Assembly: GCF_000067165.1 (NCBI RefSeq)
Contig: NC_010162.1
Location: 10,590,501-10,654,500 of the forward strand
From: Sorangium cellulosum So ce56
GTDB lineage: Bacteria; Myxococcota_A; Polyangia; Polyangiales; Polyangiaceae
DNA: 64,000 nucleotides
Reading direction: 5' to 3'
Shown one piece after another: positions 53,092 through 61,158 of this stretch (position 1 is its first letter; each line of letters begins with the position of its first letter). The notes under the pieces are model-generated. The model searched no databases and was not told the DNA's origin. It saw nothing but the letters and a program-made list of their open reading frames with translations. The position numbers were made by a program, and so were the translations under genes.

Positions 53092-55557
53092 ATGGCTGCA
53101 CGCCCGCTTTACGTCGGCATCGACCTCGGCACCACGAACTCGACCGCGGCCGCCTTCGACGGCGAGAAGGTCACCCTCGTCAGGAACTCCCAGGGCGCGA
53201 CGCTCACCCCGAGCGTGGTGCGGATCGACGCGCGCGGGACGGTCACGGTCGGCGCGCGCGCGCGGCGGTTCCTCGAGGGCGATCCGCAGAACACCCGCGC
53301 GGAGTTCAAGCGGCTGATGGGCACGGCCCAGCCGATCGAGTTCGCGGCGGCGAAGGTCGCGAAGAAGCCCGAGGAGCTCGCCGCCGAGGTGCTGCGCTCC
53401 CTGCGCGCCGACGTCGCGGAGCACCTCGGGGTCCTGCCGGCCTCGGCAGTGATCTCCGTGCCCGCGCTCTTCGAGCTGCCCCAGAGCGCGGCGACGTCGG
53501 AGGCGGCGCGGCGCGCGGGGTTCGAGCGCGTCGAGCTGATCCAGGAGCCGGTGGCGTCGGCGCTGGCCGCCGGCTGGACGGTCGAGGAGTCGACGGGCAG
53601 CTGGCTCGTCTACGATCTCGGCGGCGGGACGTTCGACGTCTCCCTGCTCGAGACGCGCGACGGGCTGCTGCGCGTCGTCGGGCACGACGGCGACAACTTC
53701 CTCGGCGGGCGCGATTTCGACTGGGCGATCGTCGACTGGGCGCTCGCCGAGATCGCGCGCACCCAGGGCGTCACCGTGAGCCGCGCCGACCCGCGGCACG
53801 CCGCCGCGCTCCGCAAGCTCAAGCTCGCGGTCGAGGAGATCAAGATCGAGCTCACCCGCGCCGACGAGGCGGCGCTCGCGGTGCCCGCGGCGTTCGAGGT
53901 GGACGGCGCGCCGGTCGACGTCGACCTGGTCCTGCAGAGGTCCACGCTCGACGCGCTCTGCGCGCCGATCATCGACCGCTCGGTCGAGGTCTGCCGCCGG
54001 CTGCTCGCGGCGCACGGGCTCGACGCGTCGCAGCTCGCGCGCGTCGTGCTCGTGGGCGGGCCGACGGTGATGCCGGCGCTGCGCGAGCGCGTCCGGGGCG
54101 CGCTCGGGGCGCCCTTCGGCGAGGGGCTCGATCCGATGACGCTCGTCGCGCAGGGGGCCGCGATCTACGCGGCGACGGCGGGGCTCGACGCGCGGGCCTC
54201 CTCCTCGAGCGCGCGGCCCAAGGAGGAGGGGCGCCGGCTGTGGCTCCAGTACCCGGCCATGTCGAGCGATCTCACGCCCCACGTGGTCGGCCGCGTCATG
54301 GAGGGGCCAGGGGCCGCGCCCGAGCGGATCCGGCTCGCGCGCGAGGGCGACGGGTGGACGAGCGCCGAGGCGCCGCTCGACGCCGAGGGGGCGTTCGTGG
54401 TGACCGTCGACCTGCTGCCGCGCCGGCCGAACGTGTTCAACATCGAGGCGAGCGCGGCCGGCGGCGCGCGGGTGCCGGTGCACCCGCAGGCGATCACGAT
54501 CGTCCAGGGGCTCACGATCGGCGATCCGCCGCTGTCGCGCACGATCGGGGTCGCGCTCGCGGACAACTCCGTGCGCGTCTACTTCGAGCGGGGCGCGCCG
54601 CTGCCGGCCCGGCGGACGTTCGTGCACCACAGCGTGGAGAGCGTCCCGAAGGGCTCCGGCGCGTGCGTTCTGAAGATCCCCGTCGTGCAGGGCGAGCTCG
54701 ACGTCGCCCACCTCTGCCGCGTGGTCGGGACGCTCGAGATCGACGGGAGCGGGCTCACCGCGACCCTGCCTGCGGGCTCGGCGATCGAGCTGACGCTCGA
54801 GCTCGATCGGGGCGGGCACCTCTCGGCGCGCGCGCTGATCCCGTCGCAGGGGCTCGTGTTCGAGCGCGTCGCGCACCTCCTCGTCCCCGAGGCGGCGCCG
54901 GAGGTGCTCGACGCCTCGATCGCCGCCATGCGCGAGCGGCTCGCGGCGGTGCGCGGGGCCGCCCTGCGCAGCGACGCGCCGCACGCGCTCGGCAAGGTCA
55001 CCTACGTGGAGTGCGCGCTCGCCGAGGTGGAGCGCGACGCCGCCGCGGCGCGCGGCGGCGACGCCGACGCGGGGCAGAAGGCGCGGCGCGCGCTGCTCGA
55101 TCTCGACGTCCTGCTCGAGCAGGCCGAGGCCGACAAGCGCTGGCCGGAGCTCGACGCCGAGGCGCAGGCCGCCGTCGCGAGCGCGTCGACGTGGATCTCG
55201 CAGCTCGGATCGAGCACCGAGAAGGCGCTCCTCGAGGAGGCCGCGCAGGGCGTGGCGCGGGCGCGCGCCGAGAAGAACCAGGTCGAGCTGCAGCGGCAGC
55301 TCCGCCTTGTCCGCAACCTGAGCAGCGCGGCGTTCCAGCGCCACCCGAAGGCGTGGGTGTGGATGTTCGAGGACGCCGCCTCCGAGGCGCACCAGGCCTC
55401 GGATCTGGTCCGCGCGCAGCGGCTCGTGCGCGACGGGCGCGGCGCGGCGGAGCGCGGCGACACGGCGGCGCTCAGGACGATCACCGAGGAGCTCTGGCGC
55501 CTCTTGCCGGTCGACGCGCAGAAGCGCAGGCTCGGCCACGAGTCAGGGGTGCGGTGA
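53092..55557 (+). CDS. divergent Hsp70 (DnaK-like) chaperone
   Basis: An 821-residue Hsp70 relative. The nucleotide-binding domain (about 1-370) is intact: VGIDLGTTNSTAAAFDG (phosphate 1), VISVPALFELPQSAATSEAARRAGF, LVYDLGGGTFDVSLLE (phosphate 2) and ARVVLVGGPTVMPALRERV (adenosine). The substrate-binding part is more diverged (VNIEASAAGG-like strands about 430-560). It lacks the DnaK C-terminal lid end and instead runs into a long helical region (about 600-821). A TATCCT box eight bases before the ATG replaces a Shine-Dalgarno sequence. The next gene starts within its stop codon (TGATG), so this is a dedicated chaperone operon and not the housekeeping dnaK. Confidence 0.88.
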   Translation: MAARPLYVGIDLGTTNSTAAAFDGEKVTLVRNSQGATLTPSVVRIDARGTVTVGARARRFLEGDPQNTRAEFKRLMGTAQPIEFAAAKVAKKPEELAAEVLRSLRADVAEHLGVLPASAVISVPALFELPQSAATSEAARRAGFERVELIQEPVASALAAGWTVEESTGSWLVYDLGGGTFDVSLLETRDGLLRVVGHDGDNFLGGRDFDWAIVDWALAEIARTQGVTVSRADPRHAAALRKLKLAVEEIKIELTRADEAALAVPAAFEVDGAPVDVDLVLQRSTLDALCAPIIDRSVEVCRRLLAAHGLDASQLARVVLVGGPTVMPALRERVRGALGAPFGEGLDPMTLVAQGAAIYAATAGLDARASSSSARPKEEGRRLWLQYPAMSSDLTPHVVGRVMEGPGAAPERIRLAREGDGWTSAEAPLDAEGAFVVTVDLLPRRPNVFNIEASAAGGARVPVHPQAITIVQGLTIGDPPLSRTIGVALADNSVRVYFERGAPLPARRTFVHHSVESVPKGSGACVLKIPVVQGELDVAHLCRVVGTLEIDGSGLTATLPAGSAIELTLELDRGGHLSARALIPSQGLVFERVAHLLVPEAAPEVLDASIAAMRERLAAVRGAALRSDAPHALGKVTYVECALAEVERDAAAARGGDADAGQKARRALLDLDVLLEQAEADKRWPELDAEAQAAVASASTWISQLGSSTEKALLEEAAQGVARARAEKNQVELQRQLRLVRNLSSAAFQRHPKAWVWMFEDAASEAHQASDLVRAQRLVRDGRGAAERGDTAALRTITEELWRLLPVDAQKRRLGHESGVR

Positions 55558-55940
55558 TGGACGACGCGCTCGGCCGCATCCGCGACAACCCGTTCTACGT
55601 GCTCGGCCTGCGCCCGAGCGCGAGCCGCGCGGAGATCGAGCGCGAGGGGCAGAAGCTGCTCGGGATGCTCGAGCTCAAGCTGGCGAGCGCCGCGACGTAC
55701 CCGACGCCCGTCGGCCCCGGCGCGCGGACGGCCGACAAGGTGCGGCAGGCGATGGCGGCGCTGCGGGACCCGGAGCGCCGCCTGGCGCACGAGGTCTGGG
55801 CGCGGCTCGACCCGAGGCCGCCGCCGAAGGACGATCTCGACGACGACCTCGGCGAGCTGCCGCCGCCGGAGCCGCCCGGGGAGGATCCGCGGGCGCCGTG
55901 GCCCGAGGCGCTGTCCGCGCTCGGCTGGAGGGCGAGATGA
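55557..55940 (+). CDS. small J-domain-like protein lacking HPD
   Basis: A 127-residue protein. NPFYVLGLRPSASRAEIEREGQKLLGMLE looks like helix I and II of a DnaJ J-domain (compare xPYxVLGVxxxAS). ARTADKVRQAMAALRDPERRLAHEVWARL looks like helix III/IV (AYEVLSDPxKRxxYD). The loop between them reads LKLASAATYPTPVGPGART and has no HPD, the motif that triggers Hsp70 ATPase. The C-terminus is acidic and Pro-rich (KDDLDDDLGELPPPEPPGED). Its ATG overlaps the Hsp70 stop by one base and its own stop overlaps the next ATG, so all three genes are coupled. It may be a J-like co-factor of this Hsp70 that does not stimulate hydrolysis. Confidence 0.68.
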   Translation: MDDALGRIRDNPFYVLGLRPSASRAEIEREGQKLLGMLELKLASAATYPTPVGPGARTADKVRQAMAALRDPERRLAHEVWARLDPRPPPKDDLDDDLGELPPPEPPGEDPRAPWPEALSALGWRAR

Positions 55941-57472
55941 GCTGGGGCGGCCTCCTGGTGCTCGCCATCGTCGTGCGGGTGATCATCGAGGCGGCCGCGC
56001 GGAAGGCCTCGCCCGGGGCTGCGCCGCGCCCCCAGATGCTCGGCGTGGGCCTCTGGAACGTCGTCGTGCTGTTCGTCTTCGTGCCGATCGCGATCCTCCT
56101 CGCGCTCGCGCTCGCCGGGGGTCAGCTCTGGTGCGCGGTGCCGCTCGCGCCGCTCGCGCTGCTCATGGCGCCCTGGTCCTTCGCTCGCCTCGCGCTCATC
56201 CCGCTCGGGCTGCCGCGCGCCGCGTACTTCGTCGCGTCGCTGTCGGACGGGGCCTTTCGCGCCGACCGGCGCGGCGGCGCGGCGCTCGCGGCCGCGTGGG
56301 CGCTCTGCCGCGCGCGGAAGCCGGCCGCCGCGGTGGAGGCCTGGGTCAGCGAGCGGATCGAGCGCACCGGCGCGGCGCCCGCGCCGTCCTCGGCGAGCAC
56401 CGCTCCGCTGCGCGGCGCGGGGATCGCCGCGGGCGCGATGCTCGCCGCGTACCGCGGCGACGTGGAGGGCGCGCGGGCGCTCTTCGACAGCGTCGCCGGC
56501 CTGGACGAGCGCGCCTGCCCCGACGAGGCCCGCCGCATCGCCGCGGGCTGGCTCGCAGCCGAGGCGGCCTCCCGCGGCGACTGGGGGGCCGTGAGCGGAT
56601 ACGCGTGTGTGAGCGGCGGCCGGGCGATGTGGTTGCTCGGCGCCGTCGCCGCGCGGCTCGTCGGCGAGGCGCCCGCGCCGGGGGCGCTCGGGCTCTGGCT
56701 GCGATGGCTCATCGCGCCCCGCCGCCGCGCCACGCTCCCGCTCGTGCGCCGGGCCCTGGCAGCGGGCGCGGGCGTGCCGCGCCCGGAGCCGGAGGCGCCC
56801 GAGCCCTGCGCCGCGAAGGTCGCCGAGGGCGATCTGTGGAGCCGGGCGGTGCTGCTCCACGCCGCGCTGCTGCTCCGGCCCCGGGGCCAGGTCTCGGGCG
56901 ACGACCTCAGGCGGCTCGGCGGCGCGTGGGACGCGGCGCTCGACGACGAGCGCGCGCAGGCCGAGCTCCGCGAGCGGGCGGCGTCGCTCGGCGCCTCGGG
57001 GGCGCAGGCGGCGCTCGGCCCGCTGGCGCGCGCGGTCGAGGAGGACCTCGCCGCGACGCTGCGCGCGGCGCGCGTGCCGCGCGCGGCGTGGGACGACCTC
57101 GGCGCGACCATCGGCCGCACGCGCCGGCGCCTCCGCGACGAGCTCCTGTCCGAGGTGGAGATCGCGTGCGACGCCCTGCGCCGCCGCGTCGACGAGCGGC
57201 GCGAGCTCCCGGCGCTCTCGGAGTGGCGCGAGTGGACGTCGCTGCGCGCGCAGTACGAAACCGCGGCGGTGCTCGTCGGCGTCGAGTTCCGCCGCCTCGC
57301 GTTCCCCAAGCTGCACGCCGACGTGTGCCACGCGGCCGTCTGGCTGTTCAACACGCGCAAGGAGCGGGTGATCGCGAACGCGATGTTCCGCTGGCTCCTC
57401 GCCGAGGCCGAGGCGCTCGGCGACTCGCGCCTCACGGCGCTCCAGCGCGGCAACGTCGAGTGCGGGGTCTGA
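55937..57472 (+). CDS. membrane protein of unknown function in the Hsp70 operon
   Basis: A 511-residue protein I do not recognise. Helices are visible at about 4-17 (GGLLVLAIVVRVII), 38-61 (VGLWNVVVLFVFVPIAILLALALAGG) and 66-90 (VPLAPLALLMAPWSFARLALIPLGL). A long soluble, Ala-rich helical part follows, with tetratricopeptide-like spacing (RKPAAAVEAWVSERIE; GAMLAAYRGDVEGARALFDSVAGLDERACPDEARRIAAGWLAAEAASRGDWGAV). The last ~110 residues (RLRDELLSEVEIACDALRRRV, YETAAVLVGVEFRRLAFPKLHADVCHAAVWLFNTRKERVIANAMFRWLLAEAEALGD) look like a separate helical domain. ATGA overlap with the J-like gene. It may hold the chaperone pair at the membrane. Confidence 0.7.
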   Translation: MSWGGLLVLAIVVRVIIEAAARKASPGAAPRPQMLGVGLWNVVVLFVFVPIAILLALALAGGQLWCAVPLAPLALLMAPWSFARLALIPLGLPRAAYFVASLSDGAFRADRRGGAALAAAWALCRARKPAAAVEAWVSERIERTGAAPAPSSASTAPLRGAGIAAGAMLAAYRGDVEGARALFDSVAGLDERACPDEARRIAAGWLAAEAASRGDWGAVSGYACVSGGRAMWLLGAVAARLVGEAPAPGALGLWLRWLIAPRRRATLPLVRRALAAGAGVPRPEPEAPEPCAAKVAEGDLWSRAVLLHAALLLRPRGQVSGDDLRRLGGAWDAALDDERAQAELRERAASLGASGAQAALGPLARAVEEDLAATLRAARVPRAAWDDLGATIGRTRRRLRDELLSEVEIACDALRRRVDERRELPALSEWREWTSLRAQYETAAVLVGVEFRRLAFPKLHADVCHAAVWLFNTRKERVIANAMFRWLLAEAEALGDSRLTALQRGNVECGV

Positions 57473-57534
57473 CGCGGGGCGGAGAGCCGGATCTAGAGCG
57501 GCGCTCAGCCCCCCCTGATACACGCGCCCCCGCC

Positions 57535-57661
57535 AGAGCGGCGGTCACCCGCACAGGAGACGGGCCCAGATCGGCGTTTTCGGCGCGGAAGCGCACTCCA
57601 GTGCGCTGAGCACCGAAAACGTCGAGATGGGCCCGTATCCGACGCGGGTGACCGCCGCTCT
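57535..57661. repeat. 127-bp imperfect palindrome between convergent genes
   Basis: The outer arms are a perfect 18-bp inverted repeat, AGAGCGGCGGTCACCCGC (57535-57552) with its complement (57644-57661). Going inward, ACGGGCCCA pairs with TGGGCCCGT, GTTTTCGG with CCGAAAAC, and GCGCACT with AGTGCGC around the centre near 57598. A further 10-bp pair, GAGCGGCGCT (57496-57505) and AGCGCCGCTC (57663-57672), flanks it. The right arm enters the last codons of the cation-efflux gene. It may be a bidirectional terminator, a MITE-like element or a structured RNA. Confidence 0.88.
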
Positions 57662-58751
57662 AAGCGCCGCTCCGGTTGCCCGCGGGTCCGTCCCCGCCCG
57701 GCGCCCCGGCGCCCGGCCGCCTGAGCGTCACCAGGAGCTCTTCCTGGAGCGGCTCCGGCTGGATCGTGCAGTGGGTGAGCGCGTGCTTCTCGCGCAGCCG
57801 CCGGGCCACCGCGGCGGCCACGTTCGTGCCGTGGTGCCCCTTGGCGAGGACGACGTGCACGGTGAGCACGTTGAAGCCGTCGGAGATCGACCAGACGTGC
57901 AGATCGTGGAGGTCGACGACGCCGGGCACGCTCCGGATGGTGTCCTCGACGTGGGCGAGATCGATCTCGATCGGGCTGCCCTCCATGAGCACGCGGGACG
58001 TGTCGCGCACGAGCCGCCAGCCGCCCCAGAGCACGAGGGCGCCGATGGCGGCGCTGATCACCGGATCGGCCCGCGTCCAGCCGAAGGCGAGGATGAGCAC
58101 GCCCGCCGTGATGGCGCCGACCGAGCCGAGCGCGTCCGACAGCACGTGCGCCAGCGCCGCCCGCGTGTTGATGTTGTGCCCGTGCTCGCCGGTCGAGAGC
58201 AGCAGCGCCGCGACCACGTTCACGAGCAGCCCCAGCGCCGCGGTGATCGCCAGCGCCTCAGCGTGCACCGCCTGGGGCGCGCGCCAGCGGTGGGCCGCCT
58301 CGATGAAGATCCAGATCGCCGTCAGCGCCAGCGCGACGCCGTTGGCGAAGGCCGCGAGCACCTCCGCGCGCCGGAAGCCGTACGTCCGCTCGCGCGTCCG
58401 CGCCTGCGCCGCGATGCGCTGGGCGATGATGGCCAGGCCGAGCGCCGCAGCGTCCGCGAGCATGTGGCCCGCGTCGGCCAGCAAGGCGAGGCTCTTCGAC
58501 CACCACCCGACCGCCGCCTCGACGACCAGGAACGACGTCGTGAGCGCGAACGCCGCGATCAGCCGGCGGAGCGGCGCGCGCCGGAGATCGTGGCTGTGGT
58601 CGTGGCGCTGCGGGTCGCCGTGGTCATGGCCGTGATCGTGGTCGTGACCCGGGGCATGGTGATGCCGGTGATCGTGCCCCTCGCCGCGTCGAGCGCCGCG
58701 GCCGTGCTGGTGCTCGTCAGAGGCGCTCCCGTGATCGTCGCGCACCCCCAT
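57660..58751 (-). CDS. cation diffusion facilitator (CDF) metal efflux transporter
   Basis: A 363-residue inner-membrane metal/proton antiporter of the CzcD/ZitB type. The cytoplasmic N-terminus is very His/Asp-rich (HDHRHHHAP, HDHDHGHDHG), a metal-sensing tail. Six helices follow: SFLVVEAAVGWWSKSLALLADAGHMLADAAALGLAI carries the HxxxD zinc site, and ALAHVLSDALGSVGAI the matching HxxxD. The C-terminal domain (VEDTIRSVPGVVDLHDLHVWSISDGFNVLTVHVV) has the conserved LHDLHVW. Zinc, cobalt or cadmium are plausible. The start at 58751 follows the thiolase stop by 17 bases. The C-terminal tail is Gly/Pro-rich and overlaps a long palindrome. Confidence 0.92.
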   Translation of the reverse strand: MGVRDDHGSASDEHQHGRGARRGEGHDHRHHHAPGHDHDHGHDHGDPQRHDHSHDLRRAPLRRLIAAFALTTSFLVVEAAVGWWSKSLALLADAGHMLADAAALGLAIIAQRIAAQARTRERTYGFRRAEVLAAFANGVALALTAIWIFIEAAHRWRAPQAVHAEALAITAALGLLVNVVAALLLSTGEHGHNINTRAALAHVLSDALGSVGAITAGVLILAFGWTRADPVISAAIGALVLWGGWRLVRDTSRVLMEGSPIEIDLAHVEDTIRSVPGVVDLHDLHVWSISDGFNVLTVHVVLAKGHHGTNVAAAVARRLREKHALTHCTIQPEPLQEELLVTLRRPGAGAPGGDGPAGNRSGA

Positions 58752-58768
58752 CGCCGCGCCGGAGCGGC

Positions 58769-60001
58769 TCACACCCGCTCGAGGATGGTCGCCACGCCCA
58801 TCCCTCCGCCGATGCACAGCGTGATCAGCGCGGTCGCCTTGCCGGCGCGCTCGAGCTCGTCGAGCGCCGTCCCGATCAGGCAGGCCCCGGTCGCGCCGAG
58901 CGGGTGCCCGAGCGCGATCGCGCCGCCGTTCACGTTGACGCGGTCGAGGTCGATGTCGAGCTTGCGCGCCGTCTGCAGCGGCACCGCCGCGAACGCCTCG
59001 TTGATCTCCCAGAGATCGACGTCGCGCGCCTGCATGCCCGCCTTCTTGAGGGCGCGCTCCGACGCGGGCGCGGGGGCCGTCAGCATGATCACCGGCTCGG
59101 CGCCGACCGTCGCCGTGGCGCGGATCCTCGCGCGCGGGGCGAGCCCGTGCGCCTTCACGTAGTCGCCGGACGCGAGCAGCACGACGGCCGCCCCGTCCAC
59201 GATGCCGCTCGAGTTGCCCGCCGTGTGGACGTGCCGGATCGACGCCACCTGCGGATAGCGCGCCAGCGCCAGCGCATCCACGGTCTCACCTGCGGGGCCC
59301 ATCGGCGTCGACCCGAGGCTTCCGAACGCGGGCTCGAGCTTCGCGAGGGCCTCCATCGTCGCCCCGGCCCGCGGGTGCTCGTCCCTGTCGAGCAGCGGCT
59401 TGCCGTCGAGATCGACGACCGTGAAGAGGCTCTTCGCGAAGCGCCCCTCGCCCGCGGCCCGCTCGGCCTTGCGCTGGCTCTCCAGCGCGAAGCGGTCGAC
59501 GTCCTCGCGCGAGAAGCCCTCGATCGTGGCGATGAGGTCCGCCGAGATGCCCTGCGGGACCATCGCGAGCTTCTTGCGGAGGGCGAGGTTGTTCCCGTCG
59601 AGGGGCGCGCCGTCCGAGCCCATCGGCACGCGCGACATGCTCTCGACGCCGCCGCCGATGGCGACCTCCTGCTGGCCGGACATGACCCCCATCGCCGCGA
59701 AGTTCACCGCCTGCGCGCCCGAGCCGCAGAAGCGGTTGACGGTCACGCCGGTCACGACGTCCGGCCAGCCGGCCGCGAGGATGGCGGTGCGCGCGATGCA
59801 CGCGCCCTGCTCGCCCGCCTGGGTCACGCACCCGACGACCACATCCTCGACGTCCTGCTTGCGGATCCCGGTCTTCTCGGCGAGGCGATTGAGCGTTTGC
59901 GCGAGGAGCTCTTGAGGGTGCACGCCCGAGAGCGCTCCCTTGCCCGCCTTGCCGCGCCCGCGCGGCGTGCGAACGGCATCCACGATGAAGACGTCTCGCA
60001 T
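58769..60001 (-). CDS. acetyl-CoA acetyltransferase / 3-ketoacyl-CoA thiolase
   Basis: A 410-residue thiolase. The nucleophilic Cys is in TVNRFCGSGAQAVNFAA. GGGVESMSRVPMG, NSSGIVDGAAVVLLAS, the NEAFA motif (WEINEAFAAVPL), GGAIALGHPLGATGACL (catalytic His) and the second Cys in TLCIGGGMG are all present. The N-terminus (VFIVDAVRTPRGRGKAGKGALSGVHPQELL) is that of FadA-type enzymes, so beta-oxidation thiolysis is more likely than acetoacetyl-CoA synthesis. The second gene on this strand (metal efflux) seems unrelated. It is divergent from orn, with 120 bp between them. Confidence 0.93.
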   Translation of the reverse strand: MRDVFIVDAVRTPRGRGKAGKGALSGVHPQELLAQTLNRLAEKTGIRKQDVEDVVVGCVTQAGEQGACIARTAILAAGWPDVVTGVTVNRFCGSGAQAVNFAAMGVMSGQQEVAIGGGVESMSRVPMGSDGAPLDGNNLALRKKLAMVPQGISADLIATIEGFSREDVDRFALESQRKAERAAGEGRFAKSLFTVVDLDGKPLLDRDEHPRAGATMEALAKLEPAFGSLGSTPMGPAGETVDALALARYPQVASIRHVHTAGNSSGIVDGAAVVLLASGDYVKAHGLAPRARIRATATVGAEPVIMLTAPAPASERALKKAGMQARDVDLWEINEAFAAVPLQTARKLDIDLDRVNVNGGAIALGHPLGATGACLIGTALDELERAGKATALITLCIGGGMGVATILERV

Positions 60002-60121
60002 GACAGGCCTCCGAGCCCGGTGTCCGGCCCGTGCTTAGCACAGCGCCCGTTCCCGGGGCAGCCTGGTCGCGCCGGGTCTCGGTGGACCTGAGCCGGCGCG
60101 GATCGGCTATGCTCGCCGCCG

Positions 60122-60685
60122 ATGACGGACCGGTCGCAGCGCATGGTGTGGGTCGATCTCGAGATGACGGGGCTCGACGAGAGCTCGTGTGCGATCGTGG
60201 AAATCGCGACCATCGTCACGGAGCCCGACCTGACCGTGGTCGCCGAGGGGCCGTGCCTCGTCATCCACCAGCCGGAGAGCGTCCTCGCGGGAATGAGCGA
60301 CTTCGTCCGCGATCTCCACGAGCGCTCGGGGCTCCTCGAGCGCATCCGCGCGTCCACGCTCTCGGTCGGCGACGCGGAGTCCGAGACGCGCGCGTTCCTC
60401 GAGGCGCACTGCGACAAGGGGACGGCCGTGCTGTGCGGCAACTCCGTGTGGAAGGACCGCGCCTTCCTGCAGCGCTACATGCCGGAGCTCCTCTCCTTCC
60501 TGCACTACCGCATCGTGGACGTCTCGACGCTCAAGGAGCTCGTGCGCCGCTGGTATCCGCTGCGCGCCGCGCCCAAGAAGCGCGAGATCCACCGCGCGCT
60601 CGACGACATCCGCGAGTCGATCGAGGAGCTCAGGTGGTACCGGGCAAACGTGTTCCAGCCGCTCCCGGGGAACGAGCTCCGCTGA
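60122..60685 (+). CDS. orn: oligoribonuclease
   Basis: A 187-residue 3'-5' exonuclease of the DEDDh group that degrades very short RNAs and pGpG, and is essential in many bacteria. The start MVWVDLEMTGLDESSCAIVEIATIVTE has the first Asp/Glu pair. Further motifs are MSDFVRDLHERSGLLERIR, AVLCGNSVWKDRAFLQRYMP, HYRIVDVSTLKELVRRWYP and KKREIHRALDDIRESIEELRWYR (HxxxD). Length and order match E. coli Orn. A TATGCT box ends eight bases before the ATG and no Shine-Dalgarno sequence is seen. Confidence 0.96.
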   Translation: MTDRSQRMVWVDLEMTGLDESSCAIVEIATIVTEPDLTVVAEGPCLVIHQPESVLAGMSDFVRDLHERSGLLERIRASTLSVGDAESETRAFLEAHCDKGTAVLCGNSVWKDRAFLQRYMPELLSFLHYRIVDVSTLKELVRRWYPLRAAPKKREIHRALDDIRESIEELRWYRANVFQPLPGNELR

Positions 60686-60812
60686 GCGATCGCGGTGAGG
60701 CGAGGGGAGCCTGAGGGCCGACCGCGTCCTCGGCATCCTCAACCTCGGTCGGCGCCCCGGTCCGCGTCCCCGCCCTCCACCTCGGCATCCTCAACCTCGG
60801 TCGGTGTCCCCG

Positions 60813-60930
60813 CCCTCAACCTCGGTCGGCGCCTCGCCCTCAACCTCGGTCGGCGCCTCGCCCTCAACCTCGGTCGGCGCCTCGCCCTCAACCTCGGTCG
60901 GCGCCTCGCCCTCAACCTCGGTCGGCGGGT
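60813..60930 (+). repeat. 24-bp tandem repeat, about five copies plus degenerate ones
   Basis: Five consecutive units start CCCTCAACCTCGGTCGGC and end GCCTCG. At least two degenerate copies (CCTCAACCTCGGTCGG) lie at about 60738 and 60790. There are no unique spacers between units, so it is not a CRISPR array. Any reading frame would give an 8-residue repeat, but no start or ribosome binding site supports translation. Confidence 0.9.
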
Positions 60931-61099
60931 CCACGTCCCCGCCCAGCCCGCCGTCCGCCCCAAATCCGGCCGAAAAACCGGCTCTGCTGGCAATCGAACA
61001 AAAATGTGTCTGCTACGTGAGAAAATTCGATCGATCGAGGCAATGCATTGAGTAGGCTAGCCATGCGTCCAGGCCTCCGGCACGAGGTCTGCGGCGTAG

Positions 61100-61130
61100 A
61101 CACCCCGGCGGCCCCAATCCGCCGGGGTGT
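61100..61130. terminator. strong hairpin, probable terminator
   Basis: A perfect 12-bp stem, ACACCCCGGCGG (61100-61111) and CCGCCGGGGTGT (61119-61130), has a 7-base loop and is followed on the plus strand by CGTTTG. It lies 29 bp after the pseudokinase stop on the minus strand and downstream of the orn/repeat region on the plus strand, so it could serve both. The T-tract is short. Confidence 0.65.
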
Positions 61131-61158
61131 CGTTTGCTACCGGGCCTGCGGGATTGCC

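Larger units (their letters stand above)
60686..61158. other. 473-bp intergenic region with repeats and a terminator
   Basis: Between orn and the pseudokinase stop. The first half is a 24-bp repeat array. The second half (about 60960-61070) is clearly lower in GC (AACAAAAATGTGTCTGC, GAGAAAATTCGATCGATCG) and ends in a strong hairpin. A short frame over it (60804-61055) has no family match and is made mostly of repeat. A small RNA ending at the hairpin is possible. Confidence 0.5.

Noticed and set aside
60813..60930. CRISPR-like array
   Set aside because: The units are directly adjacent with no unique spacers and no cas genes are in the window.
60804..61055. Small plus-strand open frame (83 codons) over the 24-bp repeats
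   Set aside because: Its N-terminal half is repeat translation (STSVGASP), it has no ribosome binding site, and it runs into the low-GC block without a family match.
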